This document shows positions 1 to 7,010 of a DNA stretch of 16,745 nucleotides, piece by piece. The notes below the pieces were generated by a model, which was not told where the DNA came from, made no database searches, and saw nothing but the letters and a program-made list of their open reading frames with translations. The stretch lies in NCBI GenBank assembly GCA_021298875.1, contig JAJTHJ010000226.1:1-16745 (forward strand), written 5' to 3'. Both the position numbers and the translations under genes were made by a program. Origin of the DNA: Burkholderiales bacterium. GTDB taxonomy: Bacteria > Pseudomonadota > Gammaproteobacteria > Burkholderiales > Burkholderiaceae_F. Every line of letters starts with the position of its first letter. Within the stretch, counting starts at the first letter, position 1.

Positions 1-367
1 CCGCCTGGGGCAGCAGCGGCATCGCCTGGCTCAGCCGGTTTTGCACGTCCACCTGGGCGAGCTCGGGGTCGGTGTTGATGTCGAAGTACACCGTCAGCGT
101 GTAGTTGCCGGTCGAGCTGCTGGTCGACGACATGTACAGCATGCCGGTCGCACCGTTGACCTGATTCTCGATCGGCCCGCCGACGTTCTGCGCGACCAGC
201 TCGCCGCTGGCGCCGGGGTAGGTGGCGGTGACCTGGATCTGGATCGGCGTGATCTGCGGGTACTGGGCGATCGGCAACTGCACCATCGCCACCAGGCCGG
301 CGATCGAAATCACCAGCGCGACGACCGTCGAGAAGATCGGCCGATCGATGAAGAAGTGGGAGAACAT
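1..367 (-). CDS. RND multidrug efflux pump, inner-membrane permease (N-terminal part)
   Basis: The first 122 residues of an AcrB/MexB-type HAE1 RND transporter are visible and the gene runs off the left edge. The N-terminus reads MFSHFFIDRPIFSTVVA, the classic opening of the family: a short cytoplasmic segment, then TM1 (about residues 10-30), then IAQYPQITPIQIQV leading into the porter domain. A later stretch, DPELAQVDVQNRLSQA, matches the conserved region in the first porter subdomain. These pumps use the proton gradient to export drugs and toxic compounds from periplasm and inner-membrane leaflet through an outer-membrane channel. The ATG (365-367) lies 13 bp after the stop of the adaptor gene, so the two form an operon. 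Substrate cannot be judged from this fragment. Family call is firm. Confidence 0.95.
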   Translation of the reverse strand, partial: MFSHFFIDRPIFSTVVALVISIAGLVAMVQLPIAQYPQITPIQIQVTATYPGASGELVAQNVGGPIENQVNGATGMLYMSSTSSSTGNYTLTVYFDINTDPELAQVDVQNRLSQAMPLLPQA

Positions 368-380
368 CGTGCGGCCCCGG

Positions 381-1607
381 CTACTTCTTGGCCGCCGGGG
401 CGGGCTCGGCCCTGGCCGGCGCAGCCGGCTTGGCGGCGGCGCCGTTGTCGGTTTTCAGCGGCGCCGTGCCGGAGGCAGCCTTCGGATCGTCTTCGACCCG
501 CTTGGTGATCTGCACCAGTGCGCCGGGCGACAGCTTGGCCATGCCGTCGGTGACCACCACGTCGCCGGCCTGCAAGCCGGTGTCGACGAACCAGTCCTGC
601 CCGTACCACTGCCCGACCGTGACCCAGCGCATCTGCGCGCGGTTGTCCTTGTCCACCACGATCACGAACTGGCCCTGCGCGCCCTGCAGCACCGAGGTCT
701 GCGGCACCACGATGGCGTTGGGCCGCACCGCACCGGAGATGCGCACGGTGACGAACATCCCGGGCCGCAGCACGCCCTCGGGGTTGGGCAGCGTCGCACG
801 CAGCAGGTAGGTGCCGGTCTTCTGGCTGAAGTCCGCGTCGGCAAAGGTGATGCGGCCTTTGTGCGGAAACACCTCGCCGTTGGCGAGGATCGCCTCGACC
901 ACGAACTGATTATTGGCGGGCAGCTTCAGCCGCCCGCTCTTTTCGTCCTGGCGCAACTGCAACACGTCGTTTTCGGACAGGCTGAACTCGATCCAGATCG
1001 GGTCCATCTGCGCTACATAGGTCAACTGGCTGTCGGCAAGGTTGACGTACTGGCCATCCTGCACGCGCGCAAAACTGGCGATGCCCGCCACCGGCGTGGT
1101 GATCGTCGTATACGACAGGTTCAGTCGCGCGGTCTCGACGTTGGCCTTGGCGACCTCGACCGCGGCGGCGGCAGACTTTTGCTGGCCGATCGCGTCGTCC
1201 AGTTCGCGTTGCGACAGCGCCTGCCGCTCGGCCAGCGGCTTGACCCGCGCCAGATTGTCGTTGGCCACTTGCAGGCGCGCCTTCTGCTCGTCGAGCGCGG
1301 CGACCGCCGCGTCCAGTTGCGCCTGAAACGGCTTGGGGTCCTGCTGGAACATCACCTGCCCGGCCTTGACCGGCGCGCCCTCGGTGTACAGCCGCTTTTC
1401 CAGAAAGCCGTTGACGCGCGCGACGATCTGCACCTGGCGCGAGCTCTGCGTCTGCCCGACGTACTCGCTCCAAATCGGCACCGTGCGCGGTGCCACCGTC
1501 ATCACCGTCACCGGCACCGGCGGCACCGCAGCGCTCTGCGGCGCCTCCTTCTTGCCACAGGCCACCAGGGTCAGCGGCAGCAGTGCCGCGAGCATCCATC
1601 TGCGCAT
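381..1607 (-). CDS. RND efflux periplasmic adaptor (membrane fusion) lipoprotein
   Basis: This is a 408-aa MexA/AcrA-type adaptor that bridges an RND pump and an outer-membrane channel. The N-terminus is a lipoprotein signal with the lipobox LVAC, so Cys17 would be acylated and the protein anchored in the inner membrane. Domain order is typical: beta-barrel and lipoyl half near residues 40-95 (EYVGQTQSSRQVQIVARV), a coiled-coil hairpin at about 97-165 rich in Ala, Gln and Arg, the second lipoyl half (LSYTTITTPVAGI), then beta-barrel and membrane-proximal domains. The C-terminal 40 residues are an Ala/Pro/Lys-rich tail. The ATG at 1605-1607 was chosen because AAGGA sits 7 nt upstream and the signal peptide begins there; the frame stays open much further upstream with no homology. 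It is followed 13 bp later by the pump gene. Confidence 0.95.
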   Translation of the reverse strand: MRRWMLAALLPLTLVACGKKEAPQSAAVPPVPVTVMTVAPRTVPIWSEYVGQTQSSRQVQIVARVNGFLEKRLYTEGAPVKAGQVMFQQDPKPFQAQLDAAVAALDEQKARLQVANDNLARVKPLAERQALSQRELDDAIGQQKSAAAAVEVAKANVETARLNLSYTTITTPVAGIASFARVQDGQYVNLADSQLTYVAQMDPIWIEFSLSENDVLQLRQDEKSGRLKLPANNQFVVEAILANGEVFPHKGRITFADADFSQKTGTYLLRATLPNPEGVLRPGMFVTVRISGAVRPNAIVVPQTSVLQGAQGQFVIVVDKDNRAQMRWVTVGQWYGQDWFVDTGLQAGDVVVTDGMAKLSPGALVQITKRVEDDPKAASGTAPLKTDNGAAAKPAAPARAEPAPAAKK

Positions 1608-1775
1608 CGTCCGTTCCTTCACTTTCGCAATCCGTCGGGCGCCGGCGCGGGCGCCGACGATTGAGCCACCGCAGCGTACACCGCCGCGCAGCGCCGCCGC
1701 CTTATGCTGCGTCAAACTGTCGGCGCGGCGAGCGCAGATGCGTTGTCGCCGCGGCGCAACGGTCGGGGGGCGGTC

Positions 1776-2438
1776 GTGACCAAGACAAAGAAGCGGCGAT
1801 TCGAACGCGTGTTGGACCCGGTGGATCGGGTATCCGAGGTGATGTTCGGCCTGCTGATGGCGCTGACCTTCACCGGCTCGATCAGCGTCGCCAGCGCAGG
1901 GCGCGAAGAAATCCGCACGATGATGGCCGCCGCGCTCGGCTGCAACCTCGCCTGGGGGCTGGCCGACGCGGTGATGTATCTCGTGCGCACCGCCGTCGAG
2001 CGCACCCGCAACGCCCGCCTGCTGGAGCGGCTGCGCGGCCAGCCGGACGCGGCGCGCGCGCACGCGCTGCTGGCCGCCGCGTTGTCGGGGCAACTCGGCG
2101 CCGCCAGCGATGCCACCCTGCTGGAGTCGCTGCGCCAGCGCCTGCTGGCGCTGCCGGCCGATGCACGCCCGCTGCTCGGGCAGCGCGACTTCATCGCCGC
2201 CTTTTCGGTTTTCCTGTGGGTGGTGGCGGCGACCTTTCCGGTGGTGCTGCCGTTCGCGCTCTTCGACGCCGTGGCGCCCGCGCTGCGCACTTCGCAACTG
2301 ATCGCGCTGGCGATGCTGTTCGGCGGCGGCGCCGCGCTCGGCCGCTACGCCGACATCGCCCGCCCCTGGCGCGCGGGGCTTGCGCTGATGGTGGTCGGCG
2401 TGCTGCTGGTCGGGGCGATCAAGGCGCTGGGGGGCTGA
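1776..2438 (+). CDS. VIT/CCC1-like integral membrane protein
   Basis: The product is a 220-aa protein resembling the VIT1/CCC1 family of iron/manganese transporters. TM1 carries the family-like motif MFGLLMALTFTGSISVASAG, followed by REEIRTMM and a second segment CNLAWGLADAVMYLV. Three more TM segments lie near residues 139-163, 174-190 and 199-217, giving the usual five. Between TM2 and TM3 is a 65-residue cytosolic loop (about 72-138) that is Arg/Ala/Leu-rich and poor in the Glu residues that bind metal in plant VIT1, so transport activity is uncertain. I chose the GTG at 1776 (VTKTKKRRFE) because a GGGGGG run precedes it by 5 nt and the N-terminus then ends just before the family region; an ATG at 1704 in frame would add 24 unlikely residues. 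It is divergent from the efflux adaptor. Confidence 0.75.
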   Translation: MTKTKKRRFERVLDPVDRVSEVMFGLLMALTFTGSISVASAGREEIRTMMAAALGCNLAWGLADAVMYLVRTAVERTRNARLLERLRGQPDAARAHALLAAALSGQLGAASDATLLESLRQRLLALPADARPLLGQRDFIAAFSVFLWVVAATFPVVLPFALFDAVAPALRTSQLIALAMLFGGGAALGRYADIARPWRAGLALMVVGVLLVGAIKALGG

Positions 2439-2652
2439 TCGCGGTGAGTCGTGGAGACGGGGATGTGCCTTCGGCAGCCTTACTCGGAGGGATTAATTCG
2501 ACGCTGGCGCCTTTTAACTTCGTCCCCACGCCGCGCTAAACTGGGCTACACCCGCTGAGTTCGCGCGCCAAGCAGCAACTCGTGTTGCAAATACTCGATA
2601 CGATTCTGGCGTAGCAGGGGCAGTGACGGGCGGAGCAAGACGGGAGTCGACG
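2439..2652. other. Intergenic region upstream of vapBC
   Basis: This 214-bp stretch between the VIT-like gene and the VapB-like antitoxin holds no convincing gene. It must carry the promoter of the toxin-antitoxin operon, but I could not pick a clear -35/-10 pair or an operator palindrome by eye. A GGGAG ribosome binding site lies at its end, 6 nt before the antitoxin ATG. Confidence 0.5.
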
Positions 2653-2919
2653 ATGAACGCGATCGTGATCGAACATGTGAAGGTGGAAGAGTTGCCGCAG
2701 GCTTGGCGCGCGCGACTGGCGCAGCCGGGCGCCCGGCGGGTGACGGTGCGCATCGAGGAAGAGGATGCGCCAGCAGGGCAGGCGGCCGAGCCCTTTACGA
2801 CCGACGATCCGGCCTTTGGTATCTGGCGCGACCGCGCGGACGTGGCCGACGTGCCGGCCTACGTGCGCCAGCTGCGCGCCGGACGCTACAACCGCGACGG
2901 CTCGCGCAACGAGCGATAG
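2653..2919 (+). CDS. VapB-type antitoxin of a PIN-toxin pair
   Basis: This 88-aa protein is probably the antitoxin for the PIN protein that follows. The N-terminal half is a short beta/alpha region (MNAIVIEHVKVEELPQAWRA). The C-terminal part, DDPAFGIWRDRADVADVPAY followed by VRQLRAGRY, is characteristic of small antitoxins encoded directly before PIN toxins: an acidic and aromatic segment that threads into the toxin active site. The start at 2653 is supported by GGGAG 6 nt upstream; an in-frame ATG 30 bp earlier lacks an SD sequence. The toxin begins 23 bp after its stop and shows no SD of its own, which suggests translational coupling. Such antitoxins usually repress their own operon as a complex with the toxin. 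The DNA-binding fold was not clearly recognised. Confidence 0.75.
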   Translation: MNAIVIEHVKVEELPQAWRARLAQPGARRVTVRIEEEDAPAGQAAEPFTTDDPAFGIWRDRADVADVPAYVRQLRAGRYNRDGSRNER

Positions 2920-2942
2920 CCGCCACGCCGCCTGCCGCCGCG

Positions 2943-3320
2943 ATGCTGGTCGATATCGATGTGCTGATCTGGCATCTGCGCGGCTACCCGCAGGCCACGC
3001 GCCGGCTCGATCGACTGAACCCGCTCACCCTGTCGGCCGCGACCTGGCTGGAACTGCTGCAGGGCATGCGCAGCAAGGCGGAACTCGTTGCGGTCAAGCA
3101 GATGTTGCAGCAGCGCCGTGCGGCGCTGCTGCCGATCACCGAGACCATCACGCAGCGCGCGATCGCACTGATGGAGGCGCTCACCCTGAGCCACGGGCTG
3201 CAACTGGGCGACGCGCTGATCGCGGCCACCGCCCTCGAACTCGGCCTGCCCGTGCTCACCGCCAACACCAAACACTTCGAACCCGTCGAGGGGCTGGCCA
3301 TCGAGGTATTTCGCATTTGA
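2943..3320 (+). CDS. vapC: VapC-type PIN-domain endoribonuclease toxin
   Basis: This 125-aa protein is a complete PIN domain. The N-terminus MLVDIDVLIWHLRG holds the first catalytic Asp (D4) with D6 beside it. E37 (WLELLQG), D90 (QLGDALIAATA) and the final position N108 (LTANTKHF) complete the metal-binding site; Asn at the last site is common in this subgroup. VapC toxins are magnesium-dependent RNases that cleave tRNA or rRNA and stop growth when not bound by antitoxin. All key residues are present and the length is normal, so the toxin looks functional. Its 3' end is directly followed by a low-GC segment and a truncated transporter on the other strand, which points to insertion next to a broken gene. 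Confidence 0.9.
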   Translation: MLVDIDVLIWHLRGYPQATRRLDRLNPLTLSAATWLELLQGMRSKAELVAVKQMLQQRRAALLPITETITQRAIALMEALTLSHGLQLGDALIAATALELGLPVLTANTKHFEPVEGLAIEVFRI

Positions 3321-3516
3321 GCGGCTTGCGCCCACAAGCGCAGGATCGCTGCGCGGTCGCGGCTTCCCGAGCACGAATGAAATTGACCGTCTTCGCAAAC
3401 TCCGGATCGTCTCGCACCGCGGGACGCTTCTTGGCGAGAAGCACGCGGTCAACCGAGCTAAGACCAGACTCCGGAAACAAAGCGAACACGGCCCCTTTAC
3501 TTCGCGCCGCGCAGAT
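3321..3516. other. Lower-GC segment of unknown origin between vapC and transporter stump
   Basis: Lines 3361-3420 and 3421-3480 each contain 35 G/C of 60, against 49 of 60 for 3541-3600 inside the transporter fragment. On the minus strand an open frame runs through the segment in phase with the transporter fragment and reads KGAVFALFPESGLSSVDR, then PEFAKTVNFIRAREAATAQ. It does not resemble a transporter and I do not recognise it. It ends inside vapC. It may be the tail of a different gene joined by recombination or a piece of a mobile element. The edges are estimates. Confidence 0.45.
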
Positions 3517-3834
3517 TTGCAGGCTGGGGGCAAAGGCGCGGTCGCTGCCCGCGCCGAGCGAGCGGCGCAGCGCCACCGGCGCGCTGGGCGAGATCGCCAT
3601 CAGCACGATGCCGATCTCAGCCGGGCGCGGCAGTTCGAGCGCCCGCGCGAAGGCAAGTGCCAGCAGCGGCACCACGACCAGCACCGCCACCAGCCCGCGC
3701 AGCATTGGCCCCGCCGGCTGCCAGACTCGCCGCAGATCGCGCGCCGGAATGGCCAGCCCGAGCCGGAACATGATCGCGAACACCGTCGCCGCGACCACCA
3801 CGGCGACTTGGCTGTCCAGGCTGGTGCCGCTCAT
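3517..3834 (-). pseudogene. Truncated bile acid:sodium symporter (BASS)-family transporter, N-terminal third
   Basis: Starting from the ATG at 3832-3834, about 106 residues match the N-terminal part of a BASS-family Na+-dependent transporter. They include TM segments VAVVVAATVFAIMFRLGLAI, LRGLVAVLVVVPLLALAFA and the helix IGIVLMAISPSAPVALRRS, followed by GAGSDRAFAPSLQ. Members normally have about 300 residues and 8-10 TM segments. Here the similarity stops at Q106 and the frame continues into unrelated low-GC sequence that ends inside vapC. The gene is therefore a 5' fragment and very unlikely to transport anything. The deletion endpoint coincides with the boundary of the low-GC segment. Family assignment is moderate, truncation is well supported. 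Confidence 0.7.
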
Positions 3835-3973
3835 CCTTGGTTCGATTTGCGGTTGTTGCGCCAGATCGCCTTCAACTGGCGCTCCGCGCCACGTGCTACC
3901 ACTAATGCAGGCGTGGGTTCTCGTGTCTCCCCGGTATCAGCGAAGAGGGACGGCAACTTTATTCGAGAGAACT
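3835..3973. other. Intergenic, no gene recognised
   Basis: Between the transporter stump and the terminator lies about 140 bp of lower-GC sequence (34 G/C of 60 in 3901-3960). Short open frames exist on both strands but none has an SD sequence or a recognisable product. It may contain what is left of the promoter of the truncated transporter. Confidence 0.4.
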
Positions 3974-4021
3974 AAAAAAACGGGCCGGGGTCGAGTTTTT
4001 CCGTGCGCGCTATCCCGGCCC
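3974..4021 (-). terminator. Rho-independent terminator of the DUF3300-ppk2 cluster
   Basis: Read on the minus strand, GGGCCGGG (4021-4014) pairs with CCCGGCCC (3989-3982) across a 24-nt loop, giving an 8-bp all-GC stem. A G and then seven T residues (3980-3974) follow immediately. It lies 24 bp past the ppk2 stop codon, the right place to end transcription of the minus-strand cluster. The long loop is a little unusual. Confidence 0.8.
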
Positions 4022-4045
4022 CGACTAGCCCCGTCTTTCGCCCCC

Positions 4046-4879
4046 TTAAAACTTCTCCGGCACGTACTTGAACGGATAGTCGATCGCCTTGTACTTGCCG
4101 ATCTTGCGCTTGGGCAGCACGACCTTGCTCTTGGGCGGCGCTTCATAGGAGATTTGCTTCAGGATGTGGCTGATCACGTTCAGCCGCACGCGCTTCTTGT
4201 CCTCGGAGCGGGCCACGTACCACGGCGCCCAGGCGCTGTCGGTGGCGGCGAACATCTCGTCGCGGGCGCGGGTGTAGTCGTCCCAGCGGTCGTAGGACTT
4301 CACGTCCATCGGCGACAGCTTCCAGATCTTGCGGCCGTCGTCGATGCGCGCGGTCAGCCGCCGGGTCTGTTCCTCGGGGCTGACTTCAAGCCAGTACTTG
4401 AGCAGGATGATGCCGGACTTGACCATCAGCTTCTCGAAGAGCGGCGCCACGTCCAGAAAACCCTTGACCTGCTCTTCGCTGGCAAAGCCCATCACCCGCT
4501 CCACGCCGGCGCGGTTGTACCAACTGCGGTCGAAGATCACGATCTCGCCCGCCGCTGGCAGGTGCGGCAGATAGCGCTGGCCGTACATCTGGGTTTTCTC
4601 GCGCTCGGTCGGCGCCGGCAGCGCCAGCACGCGGAACACGCGCGGGCTGACCCGCTCCGTGAGCGCCTTGATGGTGCCGCCCTTGCCGGCGCCGTCGCGT
4701 CCCTCGAACAGGATGCAGACCTTCAGCCCTTTCGCCTTGACCCACTCTTGCAGCTTGACGAGTTCGACGTGCAGCTTTTTCAGCTCGCTCGCGTAGTCCT
4801 TGTTGGACAGCTTCTCTTGCGCTGCCGGCGCGGTCTTGCTGCTGTCGGCTTTGGCGTCCTTGCCGTGTTTCTTCGTCAT
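4046..4879 (-). CDS. ppk2: Polyphosphate kinase 2 (PPK2 family)
   Basis: This 277-aa protein is a PPK2, which moves phosphate between inorganic polyphosphate and nucleoside diphosphates (ADP or GDP to ATP or GTP, and back). Walker A is GRDGAGKGG at residues 60-68 and Walker B is VIFDRSWYNR at 114-123, followed by the family signature AGVERVMGF. The lid region and KIWKLSPMD and WDDYTRARDEMF segments are also conserved. One-domain architecture and length suggest class I. The first 28 residues are a Lys/Ala/Ser-rich extension and the last 30 are basic. The ATG at 4877-4879 has GGGAG 9 nt upstream. It is the last gene of the minus-strand cluster, 40 bp after the amidase gene and just before a terminator. 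Linkage to a secreted amidase is curious; polyphosphate enzymes are generally part of stress and energy storage. Confidence 0.95.
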   Translation of the reverse strand: MTKKHGKDAKADSSKTAPAAQEKLSNKDYASELKKLHVELVKLQEWVKAKGLKVCILFEGRDGAGKGGTIKALTERVSPRVFRVLALPAPTEREKTQMYGQRYLPHLPAAGEIVIFDRSWYNRAGVERVMGFASEEQVKGFLDVAPLFEKLMVKSGIILLKYWLEVSPEEQTRRLTARIDDGRKIWKLSPMDVKSYDRWDDYTRARDEMFAATDSAWAPWYVARSEDKKRVRLNVISHILKQISYEAPPKSKVVLPKRKIGKYKAIDYPFKYVPEKF

Positions 4880-4919
4880 CGCAATGCTCCCGTGTGTGCG
4901 CGTCGGGCGACGCTGCCGC

Positions 4920-5987
4920 TCAGAATGGTGCCTTCGACGCCCGCTGGAACTTGCCGGTAACGTCGCCGGACAGGGCGATGTTGTCGGGGTCGAGCACCAA
5001 AACCGGCGATCCGGGGGCGAGATCGAACTTGCGCAGATCGGCCCAGATCACGTTGGGCGCAGTTGCCAGTTCGAAGAAGTAGCGCTTGTCGGTCAGGTTC
5101 ATCACCGTGCGGTACTCGGTGTTGTAGATGCCGAAACCCTTGTAGGGCGCACCGAAGGGGACCGAAACGTTGCGCGCGATGGCCAGCACCGAGGCGACGG
5201 CCTCACGTTCGTTCTTCGGCTTGGGCAGCATCGACGAGTAGTAGGCCGCGCGCTGAAAACGGTCGGTGGCCTTGACGTTTCCGGGCAGCGGCGTATCGCT
5301 GCTGGGCTTGGAGAAGTCCTGCTTCTTGAGCAGCGCGAGCTGCTCGTCGTAGGTCGGGTCGTTGGTCATGATGCGGAATTCGCGGCCATGATGAACGACG
5401 CGCTTGCCGTTGACGAACTCGATGATCGCGGAGTCGCCGCTCGCGTCCTCGATGGCAAGGTGCACGGTGGCCTTGTGGCCGTGCGTTTCGACCATCACGA
5501 CCTGGACGGTTTCGAGCAGCGCGAGCGCTTCCGCGACCGTGGCCGCGTTGTCGAGCAGAAACTGCGACCACAGCCCCGCATGGACGGCGGGCTTGGCCGG
5601 GTCGCGCGGGCCGAAGTCGGTCGCGCTGAGGTAGAGCATGTGCACGCCGAGGCCGCGCTCGTTCAGGCCGTCGGCGGTGCCGATGCCGTACACCGTGGTC
5701 ACGATGCTGCCGTACTTCGAGGTCCATCGCGCCGGATTGTCCTTGACGATCGTTTGTTCGCCGGCGCGCCCGCCATCGCGCTTCATGCCGCGCGGCAACA
5801 CGGTGAGCACGGGCTGCGTGGATTCCGGCCAATCCATCGTGCGGCCGGCGATCACCGCAAATCCGTTGTCGTTCCACAGAACCCGCGAACAGGCGTGCGC
5901 TGTGTGCTGGAGCGGAAGCAGCGCGACGGCGAGCGCTGCCGTCAGACATGCTTTCCTGCGGCCTGTGAATACGTTCATTGCTTTCAC
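4920..5987 (-). CDS. Secreted choloylglycine hydrolase/penicillin V acylase-family amidase (Ntn hydrolase)
   Basis: This 355-aa enzyme belongs to the linear C-N amide hydrolases. An N-terminal signal peptide ends in HTAHA, and cleavage there exposes Cys33, the expected N-terminal nucleophile (CSRVLW). Aligning by eye with bile salt hydrolase (nucleophile Cys2), the catalytic set is present: R49 and D52 (GRTMDW), N209 (RIMTNDPTYD) and R243 (TDRFQR). The position of Asn82 in bile salt hydrolases is Y119 here (NERGLGVHMLYL), as in penicillin V acylases. Gram-negative relatives are periplasmic and some hydrolyse acyl-homoserine lactones as well as penicillin V; which applies here is unknown. The start is the GTG at 5985-5987, because AGGAGG lies 6 nt upstream, whereas for the ATG three codons later that spacing would be 15 nt. 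It lies between DUF2950 (93 bp upstream) and ppk2 (40 bp downstream). Confidence 0.9.
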   Translation of the reverse strand: MKAMNVFTGRRKACLTAALAVALLPLQHTAHACSRVLWNDNGFAVIAGRTMDWPESTQPVLTVLPRGMKRDGGRAGEQTIVKDNPARWTSKYGSIVTTVYGIGTADGLNERGLGVHMLYLSATDFGPRDPAKPAVHAGLWSQFLLDNAATVAEALALLETVQVVMVETHGHKATVHLAIEDASGDSAIIEFVNGKRVVHHGREFRIMTNDPTYDEQLALLKKQDFSKPSSDTPLPGNVKATDRFQRAAYYSSMLPKPKNEREAVASVLAIARNVSVPFGAPYKGFGIYNTEYRTVMNLTDKRYFFELATAPNVIWADLRKFDLAPGSPVLVLDPDNIALSGDVTGKFQRASKAPF

Positions 5988-5993
5988 GGGAAA

Positions 5994-5999
5994 CCTCCT
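5994..5999 (-). promoter_or_regulatory. Strong ribosome binding site that fixes a GTG start
   Basis: AGGAGG on the minus strand is placed 6 nt before GTG (5985-5987) of the amidase gene. The next ATG (5976-5978) would be 15 nt away, so the GTG is the likely initiator. Confidence 0.75.
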
Positions 6000-6080
6000 G
6001 GAAGGGTGGGAAAAACGTCGGACCAGGCAGGGCGCGGTCCGTTGGTTACCGGCAGTCCGCCGGGCGTGGCGACAGGATCT

Positions 6081-6992
6081 CTACTCGGGCTGCACCCGCT
6101 TCCAGCCTTCGCCGGGGTCGAAGCGCGCGATCGCCGCAGCGCGCGCCGCGGTGTCGGGGCCGAGGTCTTTTTCGTAGACCTCGCCGTTCTGGCTGACGAT
6201 GAAGGTCATCACGCCGGTGTCGCCGTACCTGACCGGCCAGGCGATCGCGGCAAAGCCGCCGATCATCCGGTCGCGGACAACGTAATCGCGCGCGCCGCCA
6301 GGCGCGTTGGGGCCTTGCGCGAGCAGCATCCTGTAGCGGTAGCCGTAGTAGCCGTCAGCGGTGTTGCCGCCCTTGGCCTGCGCGGCTTCGAAGGCCGGCC
6401 CGAGCGGACTGGGCTTGGCCCCCGCCGGCGTGGGCCAGTACAAGCCGTCGTTCTTGCCGGGGCTGCTGGCAAAGCGGCGCGCGTACTGCAAGAAGCCGCT
6501 GCCGTCGCGGTCGACGGAGGCGTATTCGATCTGCGCGTCGACGATCGCCAGCATGGTCTGCATCACCGCCAGTTCATTACGGCCGATCCGGCGCACTCGC
6601 ATCTCCTCGGCGCCGGCGGCCATGTCGAAGCGCCAGCCTTGCGCGGTCTTGACGAGCGGGATCGGGAAGGTCCAGCCGTCTTCGCCGACCGCGATCTGCG
6701 CCTTGTCTGCGCCGCTCATCTTGATGCCGTGCACGCGCGCCCAGGTGGCGAGGAAGCGGTAGCGCACCTCGGCGCCGAGCGGCGGGAAGTCCTTGCGGAA
6801 GTCGGCGCCGAATAGGCCGCGCAGCGCGTCTTCGTTGCTGGTGGCGAGCGCGTCGCCAAAGGCGTTCATCGCCGCCTCGGGCGTGGGGAAGGTTTTCTGC
6901 GTGGCGGGTGCCGCCGCTTGCGCGGTCGCTGCGCCGAGCAGCAGGAGTGTCGCCGCCAGCCGCAGCGTGTGGAAGAGTTTGGTCAGCATCAT
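6081..6992 (-). CDS. DUF2950 family secreted protein
   Basis: This 303-aa protein has a signal peptide (LRLAATLLLLGAATAQA, cleavage near residue 26) and then the DUF2950 domain over nearly its whole length. Recognisable stretches are FPTPEAAMNAFGDALA at the mature N-terminus, WTFPIPLVK, QTMLAIVDAQIEYA, the YWP and SPLGP motifs, and the C-terminal GGFAAIAWPVRYGDTGVMTF. Function is unknown. In other proteobacteria the family is commonly encoded next to DUF3300 proteins, as here: the ATG is only 18 bp after the DUF3300 stop and its GGAGGAG site (7001-7007) fills that gap. The extracytoplasmic location fits an envelope role. A second in-frame ATG follows the first at once, so the start could be one codon later. 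Confidence 0.92.
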   Translation of the reverse strand: MMLTKLFHTLRLAATLLLLGAATAQAAAPATQKTFPTPEAAMNAFGDALATSNEDALRGLFGADFRKDFPPLGAEVRYRFLATWARVHGIKMSGADKAQIAVGEDGWTFPIPLVKTAQGWRFDMAAGAEEMRVRRIGRNELAVMQTMLAIVDAQIEYASVDRDGSGFLQYARRFASSPGKNDGLYWPTPAGAKPSPLGPAFEAAQAKGGNTADGYYGYRYRMLLAQGPNAPGGARDYVVRDRMIGGFAAIAWPVRYGDTGVMTFIVSQNGEVYEKDLGPDTAARAAAIARFDPGEGWKRVQPE

Positions 6993-7010
6993 GGTCGTTT
7001 CTCCTCCCCC

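Noticed and set aside
222..1664. 480-residue plus-strand frame opposite the efflux adaptor
   Set aside because: Shadow of the adaptor gene with no SD sequence and no protein-like composition.
3256..3834. Intact 192-residue gene on the minus strand
   Set aside because: Only the first 106 residues look like a transporter; the rest changes composition and ends inside vapC.
2765..6815. Very long plus-strand open frames opposite ppk2, the amidase and DUF2950
   Set aside because: They are antisense shadows caused by high GC content; their translations are Arg/His/Gly-rich with no motif, while the minus strand holds clear families.
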